64,000 nucleotides of DNA from contig JALCLG010000001.1 of assembly GCA_022647725.1 (NCBI GenBank), positions 1,652,001 to 1,716,000 on the forward strand, in the 5' to 3' direction. Both the position numbers and the translations under genes were made by a program. The DNA comes from Bacilli bacterium (GTDB taxonomy: Bacteria > Bacillota_I > Bacilli_A > RFN20 > CAG-288). Of the stretch, positions 26,833 through 35,539 are shown in pieces (position 1 is the stretch's first letter; every line of letters starts with the position of its first letter). Under the pieces are notes generated by a model, which searched no databases, was not told the origin of the DNA, and saw only the letters and a list, made by a program, of their open reading frames with translations.

Positions 26833-28257
26833 ATGAATGAGGATTCTGTGATGTTAGCTAAGCCGGTAAGGAAGCTGGTCTGGGAGTTAGGGCTGCCGAT
26901 GATCTTCTCGATGATCGCCCAGGCCCTCTACAATGTGGTCGATACGGCCTTTGTCATCAATATGCCGGGCATCGGCGCCGATGCTAACCTGGCGCTGACC
27001 TTTGCTTTCCCGGTGCAGATTGCCATGATTGCCATCGGCGTGGGACTGGGCATCGGCGTCAATGCCCTAGTAAGCCGTTCGTTAGGCCAAGGCGACAAGA
27101 AGACGGCCAGCCAGGCCGCAGGCAATGGTCTCCTCCTCGGTTTCCTTTGCTACCTGATCTTCTTGGCCTTCGGCCTTTTTCTGACCAAGCCTTTCATCAG
27201 CATGGAAGCCAGCGGCATTGCCGATGCGGACCAGCAGGCAGAGGTCATTGACCTTGGCATCACCTATCTTTCCATCTGCACGACCCTGTCGGTGGCCCAG
27301 ATGCTCTTTACCGTCTATGAACGTTTCCTGCAGGCCACCGGAAGGACGATGCTTTCCACCATCGGACAGCTCTCGGGTGCTTTATTGAACATCCTCTTGG
27401 ACTATGTGATGATCTATCCGATGGGACTGGGGGTGGCGGGTGCGGCCTATGCGACTGTCATCGGCCAGACGGTCTCCTTGATTCTGGATATGTTTTTCCA
27501 TTATTGGAAGAATAAAGAGATTGATAACCATATTTCTTATCTGAAGCCACGCTGGAAGACCATCTGTGAGATCGGAAGAATGGGGCTTTCGGCGATGGTG
27601 ATGCAGCTGCTCTTATCCATCATGATGCTGGGTGTCAACCTGATTCTCTCCACCAGCGCCTATGACCGGCTTCTTCTGACCAATGCCTTTGGCATCTATT
27701 ACAAGATCCAGCAGATTGCTCTCTTTGCCTGCTTCGGCATGTCGAATGCTTTGATTTCCCTGACGTCCTTCTATTACGGAAAAGGCGAAAAGGAACGTCT
27801 CCATGACATCCGGAAATACGGCATCCGGGATTCCTTGATCGTCGCCTTAGTCATCACGGTTCTGTTTGAAGCCTTGGCTGAGGAGATCAGCCAGGTCTTC
27901 AATCTGGCAAGCGGCGGGCAGAATGACAGGATTGTCAGCATGACCGTCTTAGCCATCCGCTTAGGTTCCATCGGCTTTGTTTTGATGGCCTATACGGTTT
28001 CGATTCAGGGCATTCTGCAGGGCTTACGGGAAGCCCTATCTCCGCTGCTTCTTTCGGCTCTGCGGCTAGCCGTCTTTGTCTTCCCATTAACGGCTCTCTT
28101 CCTTCATTTTGAAGCCTCAGCCGATCTTTTCTGGCTGGTCTTCCCGCTTAGTGAGCTCTTGACCGCGGGGGTCAGCTTCGTCCTACTGAAATCCGCCTTT
28201 GACCACAAAGTCAAAGGGATGGCTCCGGTGCTGCCGCTGGTTGAGAAAAAGGCCTGA
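26833..28257 (+). CDS. MATE-family efflux transporter
   Basis: A 474-residue polytopic protein of the MATE/NorM family, with 12 predicted membrane helices in two related halves. Typical features are GLPMIFSMIAQALYNVVDTAF near the N-terminus and the repeated motif AYATVIGQTVSLILD. Such proteins export cationic drugs or metabolites using a Na+ or H+ gradient. The substrate cannot be inferred. Expression is probably controlled by the hairpin directly before its ribosome binding site. Confidence 0.92.
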   Translation: MNEDSVMLAKPVRKLVWELGLPMIFSMIAQALYNVVDTAFVINMPGIGADANLALTFAFPVQIAMIAIGVGLGIGVNALVSRSLGQGDKKTASQAAGNGLLLGFLCYLIFLAFGLFLTKPFISMEASGIADADQQAEVIDLGITYLSICTTLSVAQMLFTVYERFLQATGRTMLSTIGQLSGALLNILLDYVMIYPMGLGVAGAAYATVIGQTVSLILDMFFHYWKNKEIDNHISYLKPRWKTICEIGRMGLSAMVMQLLLSIMMLGVNLILSTSAYDRLLLTNAFGIYYKIQQIALFACFGMSNALISLTSFYYGKGEKERLHDIRKYGIRDSLIVALVITVLFEALAEEISQVFNLASGGQNDRIVSMTVLAIRLGSIGFVLMAYTVSIQGILQGLREALSPLLLSALRLAVFVFPLTALFLHFEASADLFWLVFPLSELLTAGVSFVLLKSAFDHKVKGMAPVLPLVEKKA

Positions 28258-28273
28258 AGGGATTCCCTTCAGG
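28253..28273. terminator. Hairpin at the convergent end of the MATE and GNAT genes
   Basis: CCTGAAGGG-ATT-CCCTTCAGG is a perfect 9-bp stem that overlaps the coding ends of both convergent genes and is followed by a TCGTTTTC stretch on the plus strand. Confidence 0.7.
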
Positions 28274-28853
28274 TCGTTTTCTTCTTCGGCAGATAATGTT
28301 TTCGGAACCCGGCAAGGGTCAGGGAACGGACCAGACAGTCTTCGCGGCGGTTGAGATACGGGTTATAGAGATTGTCCTTCAGCCGGCCGGTCAAGAGGAG
28401 ATGGGCCTTGGCCATGACTTTGCCGCTGGCGGCATTGGATGCCAGATAACGGGCGGAGACGAAATCAAAGCCCCGTTCGGTGAAAAGATAGACAATCACC
28501 CGTTTCAGGGCTTCGGTGGCATAGCCGTGGTTCCAGTACTTGGGACCATAGGCATAGCCGATCTCGGCATACTTCTGTTTCGGAGTCAGAGCCACGAGGC
28601 AGATCGAACCGATGATTTCTCCCGTATCCTTGAGGGTGACGACCCAGTCATAGTAATCGGGGCTGTCATAGAGGGGAAGCTTCCTTTCGATGAAGCTTGA
28701 AGTGACGTCCGGCGTCTGATGGGGATCCCAGGTCAGGTAGCGGGTGGTCAGGGGATCGGAGCAGTAGTTTTCAAAGCAACCCAAAGCATCCGCCTTGCGG
28801 AACGGACGGAGACGAAGACGCGCTGATTCCAAGACCTGTGTTCCCGGTGTCAT
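28269..28853 (-). CDS. GNAT-family N-acetyltransferase (RimJ/RimL-like)
   Basis: A 194-residue protein with the RimJ/RimL-type acetyltransferase pattern: ESARLRLRPFRKADA at the N-terminus, GEIIGSICLV, AEIGYAYGPKYWNHGYATEALK (acetyl-CoA-binding region) and the conserved Asn in LASNAASGKVMAK. Relatives acetylate ribosomal-protein N-termini or small molecules; the substrate here is unknown. It is divergent from the small membrane protein gene next door. Confidence 0.9.
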   Translation of the reverse strand: MTPGTQVLESARLRLRPFRKADALGCFENYCSDPLTTRYLTWDPHQTPDVTSSFIERKLPLYDSPDYYDWVVTLKDTGEIIGSICLVALTPKQKYAEIGYAYGPKYWNHGYATEALKRVIVYLFTERGFDFVSARYLASNAASGKVMAKAHLLLTGRLKDNLYNPYLNRREDCLVRSLTLAGFRKHYLPKKKTT

Positions 28854-28860
28854 TGTTTCG

Positions 28861-28889
28861 TTGCAAGTTGCCTAGGGCAACTTTATAAT
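28861..28889 (+). promoter_or_regulatory. Strong promoter with a palindrome in the spacer
   Basis: TTGCAA (28861-28866) and TATAAT (28884-28889) are 17 bp apart. The spacer contains the perfect inverted repeat GTTGCC-TAG-GGCAAC (28867-28881), well placed for a repressor to block RNA polymerase. The start codon is only 15 bp past the -10, so the leader is very short and lacks a Shine-Dalgarno sequence. Confidence 0.65.
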
Positions 28890-28903
28890 AATATAGCAAA
28901 ACC

Positions 28904-29302
28904 ATGGAAGAATTTGTCATCTGCATCAAGGCCAAACCGGAAAAGCTTTCCGTCGATCTGCTCTTCCAGTCGCTTAGGGATCCCCATGTCATTTATCACT
29001 TACGCCGGGATGTCCTCTCCAAGAGGATCATGAACTTGTTTTATATTCCCGACCATCCGCCGATTCTGATCCTCAAGACGGACAAGGAAGGCAATGCCAA
29101 GGACATCTACTGGGGTTATCGGGACCGTTATTCGATGAAGATGCATAACCGCACCATCTTTTTCCATCAGGCCGTCCTGACCCTGATGGGACAGATCTTC
29201 TTCTGGATCATCCTCCCTTTGATTGCGGCAGCCATCATTGTCCTGATCATCTATCTGACGGGCTATCTTGACTACATCAAGTCCGTTATCCAGCCTGGAT
29301 AA
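28904..29302 (+). CDS. Small membrane protein of unknown function
   Basis: A 132-residue protein that I do not recognise. The N-terminal ~85 residues are soluble with mixed charge; the C-terminal part has a strong hydrophobic segment of about 35 residues (about 90-125), enough for one long or two short membrane helices. The putative translation start follows a strong promoter at very short distance. The gene is independent of its divergent GNAT neighbour and has no visible terminator before guaB. Confidence 0.65.
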   Translation: MEEFVICIKAKPEKLSVDLLFQSLRDPHVIYHLRRDVLSKRIMNLFYIPDHPPILILKTDKEGNAKDIYWGYRDRYSMKMHNRTIFFHQAVLTLMGQIFFWIILPLIAAAIIVLIIYLTGYLDYIKSVIQPG

Positions 29303-29330
29303 AAGTGCTTTCTTTTCCTTTCTTTGCCTC

Positions 29331-29359
29331 TTTTCATTTACCTGAGTTTCGTCTACAAT
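29331..29359 (+). promoter_or_regulatory. Putative promoter of guaB
   Basis: TTTTCA (29331-29336) and TACAAT (29354-29359) are spaced by 17 bp. The guaB start is about 57 bp downstream. No purine riboswitch is recognised in the leader. Confidence 0.45.
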
Positions 29360-29415
29360 AGACCCCAATAGCCACCCGCCTTCCGGTTAGGGAGGGGATG
29401 GAAAGGGGAAAGTCT

Positions 29416-30891
29416 ATGAACAAACCAGATGACAAGATCGTCGGTGAAGGGATTACCTTCGATGATGTCCTTTTGCTTCCTCGTTATTCGGAAGTGACGC
29501 CGGACATGGTCTCGTTGAAGACCAAGCTTACCAAACATCTGACGCTCAACATTCCGTTCCTTTCGGCGGCCATGGATACCGTCACGGAATCGGATATGGC
29601 CATTGCCTTGGCCCGAGAAGGCGGCATTGGCATCATCCATAAGAACATGAGCATCGAACGCCAGGCCGAGGAAGTCGACAAGGTCAAGCGCAGCGAGAAC
29701 GGCGTCATCAAGGATCCCATCACCTTAACCAAAGACAAGAAGCTGATCGATGCCATCAACCTGATGGCCCGCTATCATATTTCCGGCATACCGATTGTCG
29801 ATGCGGACCGGCACTTAGTCGGCATCATCACCAACCGGGATCTCAATTTCGAGACCGACATGACCAAGACCATCGATGAGGTGATGACCAAAGACCATCT
29901 CGTCACCGGCAAGGAAGGCACCACCATCGTCGAAGCCGAAGCCATCTTAGCCAAATGCAAGAAGGAAAAGCTTCCCTTAGTCGACAAGGACAATCATCTC
30001 TGCGGACTGATTACCCTCAAGGATATCGAGAAAATCAAGAAATACCCCAACAGTGCCAAGGATAAGATGGGAAGACTCCTCTGTGGTGCCGGCATCGGCA
30101 TCACGGCCGATTTGGAAGCCCGCGTCAAGGCGCTTCTGAAGGCGGGAGTGGATGTCCTGGTTCTGGACTCTGCCCATGGCGACAGCAAGAACGTCATCGC
30201 TGCCCTGAAGAAGCTGAAGAAGGAATATCCGGATACCGACATCATTGCCGGCAATGTCGCTACCTATGAAGGCGCCCGCGACCTGATGAAGGCCGGTGCC
30301 GATGCCGTCAAAGTCGGCATGGGCCCGGGTTCCATCTGCACCACCCGTATCATCTCCGGCATGGGCGTGCCGCAGATCACGGCCATCTTGGAAGCCCATC
30401 GGGCATCGCTCGAATACGACTGTCCGATCATTGCCGATGGCGGCATCAAATACTCCGGCGATATCACCAAGGCCTTAGCGGCCGGTGCCGATACGGTCAT
30501 GATGGGCGCCATCTTCGGCGGCTGTGATGAGGCGCCGGGCGCGACCGAGTTCTATATGGGCCGGAAATACAAGGTCTATCGGGGCATGGGATCTTTGGCG
30601 GCGATGGAGCAGGCGCATGGCTCGGCCGACCGTTACTTCCAGACCGGGCATCAGAAGCTGGTTCCGGAAGGCGTGGAAGGACGAGTTCCGTACCGTGGCT
30701 TTGCCAGCGATGTCATCTTCGAACTGCTGGGCGGACTTCGTTCCGGCATGGGCTATGTCGGAGTCAGTACGATCAGCGACCTGCAGAAGTACGGCAAGTT
30801 CATCAAGATCACTCAGGCGTCCTTGAAGGAATCCCATCCGCACGACATCGATATCACCAAGGAAAGCCCGAACTACCAAGTCGAGAAATAG
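29416..30891 (+). CDS. guaB: IMP dehydrogenase
   Basis: A protein of about 491 residues that oxidises IMP to XMP, the first committed step to GMP. The TIM-barrel core carries the catalytic Cys in GPGSICTTR, and the flap region is present ([17 protein letters not shown]). Two CBS domains are inserted after about residue 95 ([25 protein letters not shown]). I chose the ATG at 29416 because AAAGGGGA lies at good distance before it; the in-frame ATG at 29398 would place its own ribosome binding site too close. It is followed by a terminator. Confidence 0.96.
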   Translation: MNKPDDKIVGEGITFDDVLLLPRYSEVTPDMVSLKTKLTKHLTLNIPFLSAAMDTVTESDMAIALAREGGIGIIHKNMSIERQAEEVDKVKRSENGVIKDPITLTKDKKLIDAINLMARYHISGIPIVDADRHLVGIITNRDLNFETDMTKTIDEVMTKDHLVTGKEGTTIVEAEAILAKCKKEKLPLVDKDNHLCGLITLKDIEKIKKYPNSAKDKMGRLLCGAGIGITADLEARVKALLKAGVDVLVLDSAHGDSKNVIAALKKLKKEYPDTDIIAGNVATYEGARDLMKAGADAVKVGMGPGSICTTRIISGMGVPQITAILEAHRASLEYDCPIIADGGIKYSGDITKALAAGADTVMMGAIFGGCDEAPGATEFYMGRKYKVYRGMGSLAAMEQAHGSADRYFQTGHQKLVPEGVEGRVPYRGFASDVIFELLGGLRSGMGYVGVSTISDLQKYGKFIKITQASLKESHPHDIDITKESPNYQVEK

Positions 30892-30895
30892 CAAC

Positions 30896-30928
30896 CAAAA
30901 AGGAGACGCGGATGCACCTCCTTTTTTA
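30896..30928 (+). terminator. Terminator of guaB
   Basis: AAAAAGGAG pairs with CTCCTTTTTT around an 11-13 base loop, immediately after the guaB stop codon. Confidence 0.8.
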
Positions 30929-30980
30929 ATCGGGTTAAAAGAAACTTAGACAAAACAACTTTAAGTGACAGACGGAAAGA

Positions 30981-31295
30981 CTACTTCTTGGAAGGATCCT
31001 CTTTGGCCATGACCTTCTTAAGGACACGGTTGTAGCCTTTGCCGTTCTTCACGCATTTGTTGACCCGGGCCAGGGTCGCCGAGGAGACGTTGGTCTCTTT
31101 GGTGACTTCGACATAGGTCTTCCCTTGGATGAAAAGCTTGGCACAGTGAACCCGGCCCCCGATGGAGACCAGTTCCTGCTTGGTCAGAAGATCATCCAGG
31201 AAGTCTTTGCATTCGTCAACATTATCAATCGCAATCAACGCCTCGCAAAGCTCGTTCAGCTCTTCTTTTGTCAGGTGACTCGGTTTGACGTTCAT
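30981..31295 (-). CDS. YerC/TrpR-family transcriptional regulator
   Basis: A 104-residue protein of the TrpR/YerC-YecD family. The helix-turn-helix is in the C-terminal half (KTYVEVTKETNVSSATLARVNKCV), with LTKQELVSIGGRV before it as in the TrpR superfamily. It is the last gene of the amino-acid ABC transporter operon and overlaps the ATPase gene by 71 bp. TrpR proteins repress tryptophan genes when bound to tryptophan. Its position, together with the palindromes around the operon promoter, suggests that it regulates this transporter in response to the transported amino acid; the ligand is not known. Confidence 0.85.
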   Translation of the reverse strand: MNVKPSHLTKEELNELCEALIAIDNVDECKDFLDDLLTKQELVSIGGRVHCAKLFIQGKTYVEVTKETNVSSATLARVNKCVKNGKGYNRVLKKVMAKEDPSKK

Positions 31296-32112
31296 AGACT
31301 AGTTGCTCCTTGAGCGAAAGGAAGTCAGCCAGTTCTTTCGTCTTGGGCGAGGTGAGAATCGTGGGATCGCCCTTTTCCATGACCTGACCTTCCTCCAGAT
31401 AGACCACCTGGTCGGCGACCAACTGGGCAAACTCCATCTCATGGGTTACCACAATCATCGTGACCGCTTCCGCTTTGAGAGCCAGGATGGTACGGGCCAC
31501 CTCGTTCTTCAGCTTCGGGTCTAAGGAGGATGTCGGCTCATCGAAGAGGAGAATCTTCGGATTCAGGGCTAAGGCCCGGACAATGGCTGTCCGTTGGCTT
31601 TCCCCGCCGCTCAGCTCTCCCGGATAGGAATCCTTGAGAGCGGTAAGCTTCATCTTCTCCAGCAAGGACATCACCCGGTCCGTGGCCGTTTTGAGTTTCC
31701 ACTCGTAGAGCCGTTTGGCTTCCTTTCTCCGCTGGGAGAAAGGCAAGTCTTTGGTTTCGGCTTTGGCTTCCTTTTTCAAGGAAAGCCGGAGCGGCATCAA
31801 AATGTTTTCCAGGACCGTATCCTGCGGGAAAAGGTTGAAGGACTGAAAGACCAGACCGAAATTCTTCCGACGGCGGGAAATTTCCTCACGAGTCAGTTTC
31901 CTGTCCCCGCTTAAGGTCTCGCCCTCTAAAGTGATTATACCATTGTCTTGGCTTTCCAAGAAGCTAAGAATGCGAAGAAGAGTGGTCTTGCCGGAACCGG
32001 AATTGCCGATGATGACTAACGTCTTGCCTTGGTCCACCTCAAAGGAGACATCCTTGAGGACGGGCTTCTGGTCAAACGACTTATTCAGATTCTGAATTCT
32101 CAGGTAACTCAT
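31225..32112 (-). CDS. Amino-acid ABC transporter ATPase
   Basis: A 295-residue ABC ATPase of the polar amino-acid uptake (GlnQ/HisP) type. Walker A (GNSGSGKTT), the Q-loop region (LVFQSFNLFPQ), signature LSGGESQR, Walker B (ILLFDEP) and the switch His (VVTHEM) are all present. The C-terminal ~27 residues extend beyond the family's usual end and are encoded in the stretch that overlaps the regulator gene in another frame. The start shares one base with the permease stop (TAATG). Confidence 0.93.
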   Translation of the reverse strand: MSYLRIQNLNKSFDQKPVLKDVSFEVDQGKTLVIIGNSGSGKTTLLRILSFLESQDNGIITLEGETLSGDRKLTREEISRRRKNFGLVFQSFNLFPQDTVLENILMPLRLSLKKEAKAETKDLPFSQRRKEAKRLYEWKLKTATDRVMSLLEKMKLTALKDSYPGELSGGESQRTAIVRALALNPKILLFDEPTSSLDPKLKNEVARTILALKAEAVTMIVVTHEMEFAQLVADQVVYLEEGQVMEKGDPTILTSPKTKELADFLSLKEQLVYERQTESPDKRRAERALRGVDCD

Positions 32113-32762
32113 TAGCAGGCCTCGAAATAGCTGAGCTTCTGCTCGGCTTTCTTTAGAATCAAACTGATCAGGCCGTTGAAGACAAGATAGAACACGCCCG
32201 TATAGAAGAGCACCCAGATGATGGCATAGGTGGCAACGATCTTCTGGGCAGCCATCAGCACTTCGTTGATGGCGATGACCCGGGCCAAGGCCGTATCCTT
32301 GACCAGCGAGATGGTCTCATTCGAGCACGGCGGGATGATCTTCTGGACAATCTGCTTCAGACCGACATGCCAGAAAGCCTGACGCTTGGTTAGCCCTAGC
32401 ATCGAGCAGGCTTCCCACTGGCCTTTGGCCAGACTCTGATAGCCGGCCCGGAAGATCTCCGAGAAATAGATGGCATAGTTAATGGTCAGAGCGACAATGA
32501 CGGCAATCATCCGGTCCAAGGCCGGCCAATGGAACAAAAGTCCCGGCACATAGAAGACGACCATGATCTGCAGCATCAGTGGGGTGCCGCGGATGATCCA
32601 GATGAAAACCCGCATGATGACCTGGACGATCTTGCTTTTCCGTAACGAGCACCAGCAGAAGAAGGTGCCTAACGGGATGGATAAGACCCAGGTGACGGCA
32701 AAAAGCAGGGCGGTAATGCCAAACCCCTGCAGCAGATACAGGGTGATCTCAGCAAAATCCAT
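32112..32762 (-). CDS. Amino-acid ABC transporter permease
   Basis: A 216-residue permease of the HisM/GlnP family with about five membrane helices. The N-terminal helix (LYLLQGFGITALLFAV) and the EAA loop (EACSMLGLTKRQAFWHVGLKQI) that contacts the ATPase are clear. It is encoded between the binding protein and the ATPase, with a 3-bp gap from the binding-protein stop. Confidence 0.93.
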   Translation of the reverse strand: MDFAEITLYLLQGFGITALLFAVTWVLSIPLGTFFCWCSLRKSKIVQVIMRVFIWIIRGTPLMLQIMVVFYVPGLLFHWPALDRMIAVIVALTINYAIYFSEIFRAGYQSLAKGQWEACSMLGLTKRQAFWHVGLKQIVQKIIPPCSNETISLVKDTALARVIAINEVLMAAQKIVATYAIIWVLFYTGVFYLVFNGLISLILKKAEQKLSYFEAC

Positions 32763-32765
32763 AAA

Positions 32766-33587
32766 CTAGGCTTCAAAGGCTATCGGCGCAAAGACGGTAT
32801 ACCCGATCTTCAGCTGACCTGCCTTGATGACCGTATCATAGGAGGACGTGTCCGTGAAGGACGCGAAACTGTCGTAGGTCCCCGGGGCAACCAAGGAATC
32901 GGTTAAGCCGTAAGTCGCGGCGATTTTGCCAATCGTCCCGTCATTATACAGAGCCGTGATGGACTCGTTGATCTTGGCCATCAAGGCGCCATCCGTCTTC
33001 CGGCCGCCGACGCCGTAATATTCGCTGGCAAAGACATAGTCGGTCAGGATCTTCAATGACTTATACGAGGTATTGGAGGCAATATAGTAGCCGGCCATCG
33101 TGGAATCAATCATCGCTAAGTCGCTGGTGCCGCTGGCGACTTCGGTCAGGGCCGTGATCTGATCCTGACAGCCGGTCTTGGTGGCTTTGGCAAAACGCCC
33201 ATCGCTGTTCGCTAAGGCATCGCCGGCCGAGCCGTTCTCATAAGCGACCGAATAGGTCTCCGTTCCGGTCAGGGTCCCCGTGAAGGTGTTCTTGGCGACC
33301 AGCACCTGACGGTTCGAGAGATATGGCGTCGATAAGGTCAGATTCTGTTTCAGCTGATCGGTAATGGTCATGCCGTTCCAGATGACATCAATCTGGTTGC
33401 TGGCGAGCTCCACTTCCTTGTTGTCCCACTCAATCAGGACAAAGTCGGCTTTGACGCCCAGCTTTTCACACACGGCTTTCGGAAGATCGATATCGAATCC
33501 TTTCAAGGTCGGCTGCTTCTTGCAGGACGGCAAGACAGCAAGCAAGGATAACAGAGCTAACAGCACGGATTTCTTTTGATTTGCCAT
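32766..33587 (-). CDS. Amino-acid-binding lipoprotein with apparent circular permutation
   Basis: A 273-residue family 3 solute-binding protein. A lipoprotein signal ends at Cys22 (AVLPSC). The mature protein begins directly with LKGFDIDLPKAV (28-39), which in normal family members follows the first beta-strand and hairpin. The missing first strand, normally LKIGYTxFAPxxY, is found at the extreme C-terminus instead: YDTVIKAGQLKIGYTVF then APIAFEA (259-273), followed by a stop. The core motifs (DVIWNGMTIT, LSTPYLSNRQVLV, YNDGTIGKIAATYG) are in normal order. The simplest reading is a circular permutation at the first hairpin turn. It is the first gene of an importer operon with permease, ATPase and TrpR-like regulator. 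Confidence 0.9.
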   Translation of the reverse strand: MANQKKSVLLALLSLLAVLPSCKKQPTLKGFDIDLPKAVCEKLGVKADFVLIEWDNKEVELASNQIDVIWNGMTITDQLKQNLTLSTPYLSNRQVLVAKNTFTGTLTGTETYSVAYENGSAGDALANSDGRFAKATKTGCQDQITALTEVASGTSDLAMIDSTMAGYYIASNTSYKSLKILTDYVFASEYYGVGGRKTDGALMAKINESITALYNDGTIGKIAATYGLTDSLVAPGTYDSFASFTDTSSYDTVIKAGQLKIGYTVFAPIAFEA

Positions 33588-33600
33588 GATTTTACGCTTT

Positions 33601-33616
33601 CTTTAGTTGGCTAAAG
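33601..33616. promoter_or_regulatory. Palindromic operator candidate 1 (importer operon)
   Basis: CTTTAGTTGGCTAAAG is an inverted repeat with 6-bp arms, lying between the -10 element and the start of the binding-protein gene. A related site lies 56 bp away on the other side of the promoter. Confidence 0.6.
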
Positions 33617-33625
33617 TACTTGGGC

Positions 33626-33654
33626 ATGATACTTTATTAAGCTAATGCTGTCAA
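33626..33654 (-). promoter_or_regulatory. Promoter of the amino-acid importer operon
   Basis: On the minus strand a consensus TTGACA is followed after exactly 17 bp by TATCAT. It is about 40 bp upstream of the binding-protein start and is bracketed by two CTTTA-N6-TAAAG palindromes. Confidence 0.8.
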
Positions 33655-33656
33655 TG

Positions 33657-33672
33657 CTTTATTGGACTAAAG
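33657..33672. promoter_or_regulatory. Palindromic operator candidate 2 (importer operon)
   Basis: CTTTATTGGACTAAAG shares the CTTTA-N6-TAAAG frame with the site at 33601-33616 and lies just upstream of the -35 element. Two sites in phase around a promoter fit binding by a dimeric repressor such as the TrpR-like protein of this operon. Confidence 0.6.
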
Positions 33673-33744
33673 AGAATGAAAGCGGTTAACGCTCCTTTTT
33701 TCTGGTCTCACAGGAAGAGGAATATTATAGAATTCATTTTTACT

Positions 33745-33774
33745 TTAAATTTTAAGAGGAAAACTTGATATAAT
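33745..33774 (+). promoter_or_regulatory. Promoter of the HPt gene
   Basis: TGATATAAT (33766-33774) is an extended -10 element. TTAAAT lies 18 bp upstream of the TATAAT as a weak -35. An AGAGGGA ribosome binding site precedes the ATG at 33804. Confidence 0.6.
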
Positions 33775-33803
33775 GATAAAAGATTATTGAAAGAGGGATT
33801 CTT

Positions 33804-34163
33804 ATGGATAGCAAAGGCGAGTATCTGCAGTCACAAGGCTTCGATGTCAAAGGCAGTGTGGAACGTTTCTGTGGCGATGAAGGCATGTATTATTCGTTCT
33901 TAGCCCGCTTCACTCAGGACCCCAACTACTCGCAGATTGCTCCGGCCATGCAGGCCCAAGATTATCAGGGAGCCTTGGCTGCCGTCCATACCTTGAAAGG
34001 CGTGGCCGCCAACCTCGGGATGACGCCTCTCTATATCGCCTGCTCCCAGATGGTGCTGCTCTTACGGAAGCCGGATTATGCGGAAGCCGAGAAATCCTAC
34101 CAGCAGGTGTCTGTCTCCTACCAGCAGACCTTGCAGGCCTTGCATGGTGCCGGAATCTGCTAA
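33804..34163 (+). CDS. Orphan HPt (histidine phosphotransfer) protein
   Basis: A 119-residue protein with the HPt motif around His62 (AAVHTLKGVAANLG), the site phosphorylated in multi-step phosphorelays. The helical length fits a complete HPt domain. No histidine kinase or response regulator is nearby. The stop codon lies exactly at the junction with the GC-rich transposase remnant, so the last few residues or the original terminator may have been replaced by the insertion. Confidence 0.85.
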   Translation: MDSKGEYLQSQGFDVKGSVERFCGDEGMYYSFLARFTQDPNYSQIAPAMQAQDYQGALAAVHTLKGVAANLGMTPLYIACSQMVLLLRKPDYAEAEKSYQQVSVSYQQTLQALHGAGIC

Positions 34164-35538
34164 GTCTGCGACTTCATGAACGGCGCCGTCCTGCCGAACT
34201 GCGAGGCCATATTCGCGAAGGTCACCGGCGCCATCCTGCGGGAGATGGGGGTCAGCCCGCTGGACAGGGTCTTCATCGACGGGTCGAAGTTCGAGGCCAA
34301 CGCGAACAAGTACAAGTTCAGGTTCAAGTCCAGGAAGAGGATGCTCTCCCTCCTCGACAGGGCGCGCACCCTCTTCCTGTCGGCCGGCATCCCGTTCCCG
34401 GAGAGCCCCGGCAGGCCCTTCTCCCTCCCGATGGGCAGGGCGGCCGGCGAGGCGGCCGACCGGCTGAGGGCCGAAGGCACGGATCCGGCCGGGATAGTGA
34501 CCGGCCGGGGAAGGAGGCTGACGCCCGGCGAGAGGCTGCTCGTCGAGGCGGAAAGGCTCCTCCAGAGGATGCTCGCCTACGAGGAGACGGAGGCGATATG
34601 CGGGCCCTCGAGGGACTCGTACTACAGGACCGACACCGATGCCACGGCCATGTGCCTGAAGGAGGACTACTATTCGGGGCTCGGGAGCAACATGCACGCC
34701 GCGTACAACGTGCAGTATGCCGTCAGCTCAGGCATAATCGTCGGATACTACGTCTCGCAGGACCGGTCCGACTCGAGGACCTTCCCCGCGTTCGTCGACA
34801 GGCTCCGGGACATGTGGGGCGCCTATCCGTCGGCCATCTGCGCCGACGCGGGATACGGCTCCCTGGCCAACTACCAGTATCTCCGGGCAAGGGGCATAGG
34901 GAACTTCGTGAAGTACCCGGGCTGGGAGGGCGAGGTCAGCGGGACGAGGCCGGCCTTCATAGCCCTCTCCCCTGACGGAGCCCTGAGATGCATAGACGGC
35001 AAGGAGGCCGCCCCCGGTTCCTCCGCCGAGGCATCCCCGATACTGCGGCTCCGAGTTCGTGGCGGTGGAGCACTGCGGGAGATGCCCGTACATGAGGTTC
35101 TGCCGGATGCCCCTCAGGGAAAAGTCCGGCCGCGCCAGGGTGTTCGAGATAGTCCGCCCCCTCCTCGCCTTCAAGGAGGAGGCGAAGAGGAACCTCCTGT
35201 CGCCGGAGGGGATAGAGATGAGGGTCAACCGGAGCATCCAGGTCGAGGGGACGTTCGGGATGATCAAGCAGGACCTCGGGTACGACAGGTTCAGGAGGAG
35301 GGGGCTCGGAGGAGCCGCGATGGAGATGATGCTGACCTGCCTCGGCGCCAACGTGCGGAAATACTTCAGGTTCCTGAGGACGGGGAAGCTCCCCGAATTC
35401 TGGAAGGCGCCGGAAGGGCTCGCGGCCGAGTCTCCCCACAGGCTGACCTGCGCCGTGAGACGCGGCGGGAGAAGCCGGCGCAACCTGAGGAAGCAGCCTA
35501 ACCAAGTGGCAAAGAGGATGGGAGGCAGCCAGGCATAA
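34164..35538 (+). pseudogene. IS1182-family transposase, 5'-truncated and frameshifted
   Basis: The frame opens directly at the HPt stop. It contains the family motifs VFIDGSKFEANANKYKF, SYYRTDTDATAM, NMHAAYNVQYAVS, ADAGYG and, after a frame change near 35020-35040, CGRCPYMRFC, RNLLSPEGIEM, QVEGTFGMIKQDLGYDRF and LGANVRKYFRF. About 100 residues (the DUF772-type N-terminal domain) are missing upstream. The frameshift and truncation make it almost certainly inactive. Codon use with nearly all G/C third positions differs strongly from all neighbours, which points to a horizontally acquired element. Confidence 0.88.
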
Positions 35539-35539
35539 G

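Noticed and set aside
34176..35501. Reading the transposase as one uninterrupted 441-residue protein
   Set aside because: After about 35030 this frame loses all transposase motifs; the true C-terminal part continues in the next frame, so the long frame is an artefact of high GC.
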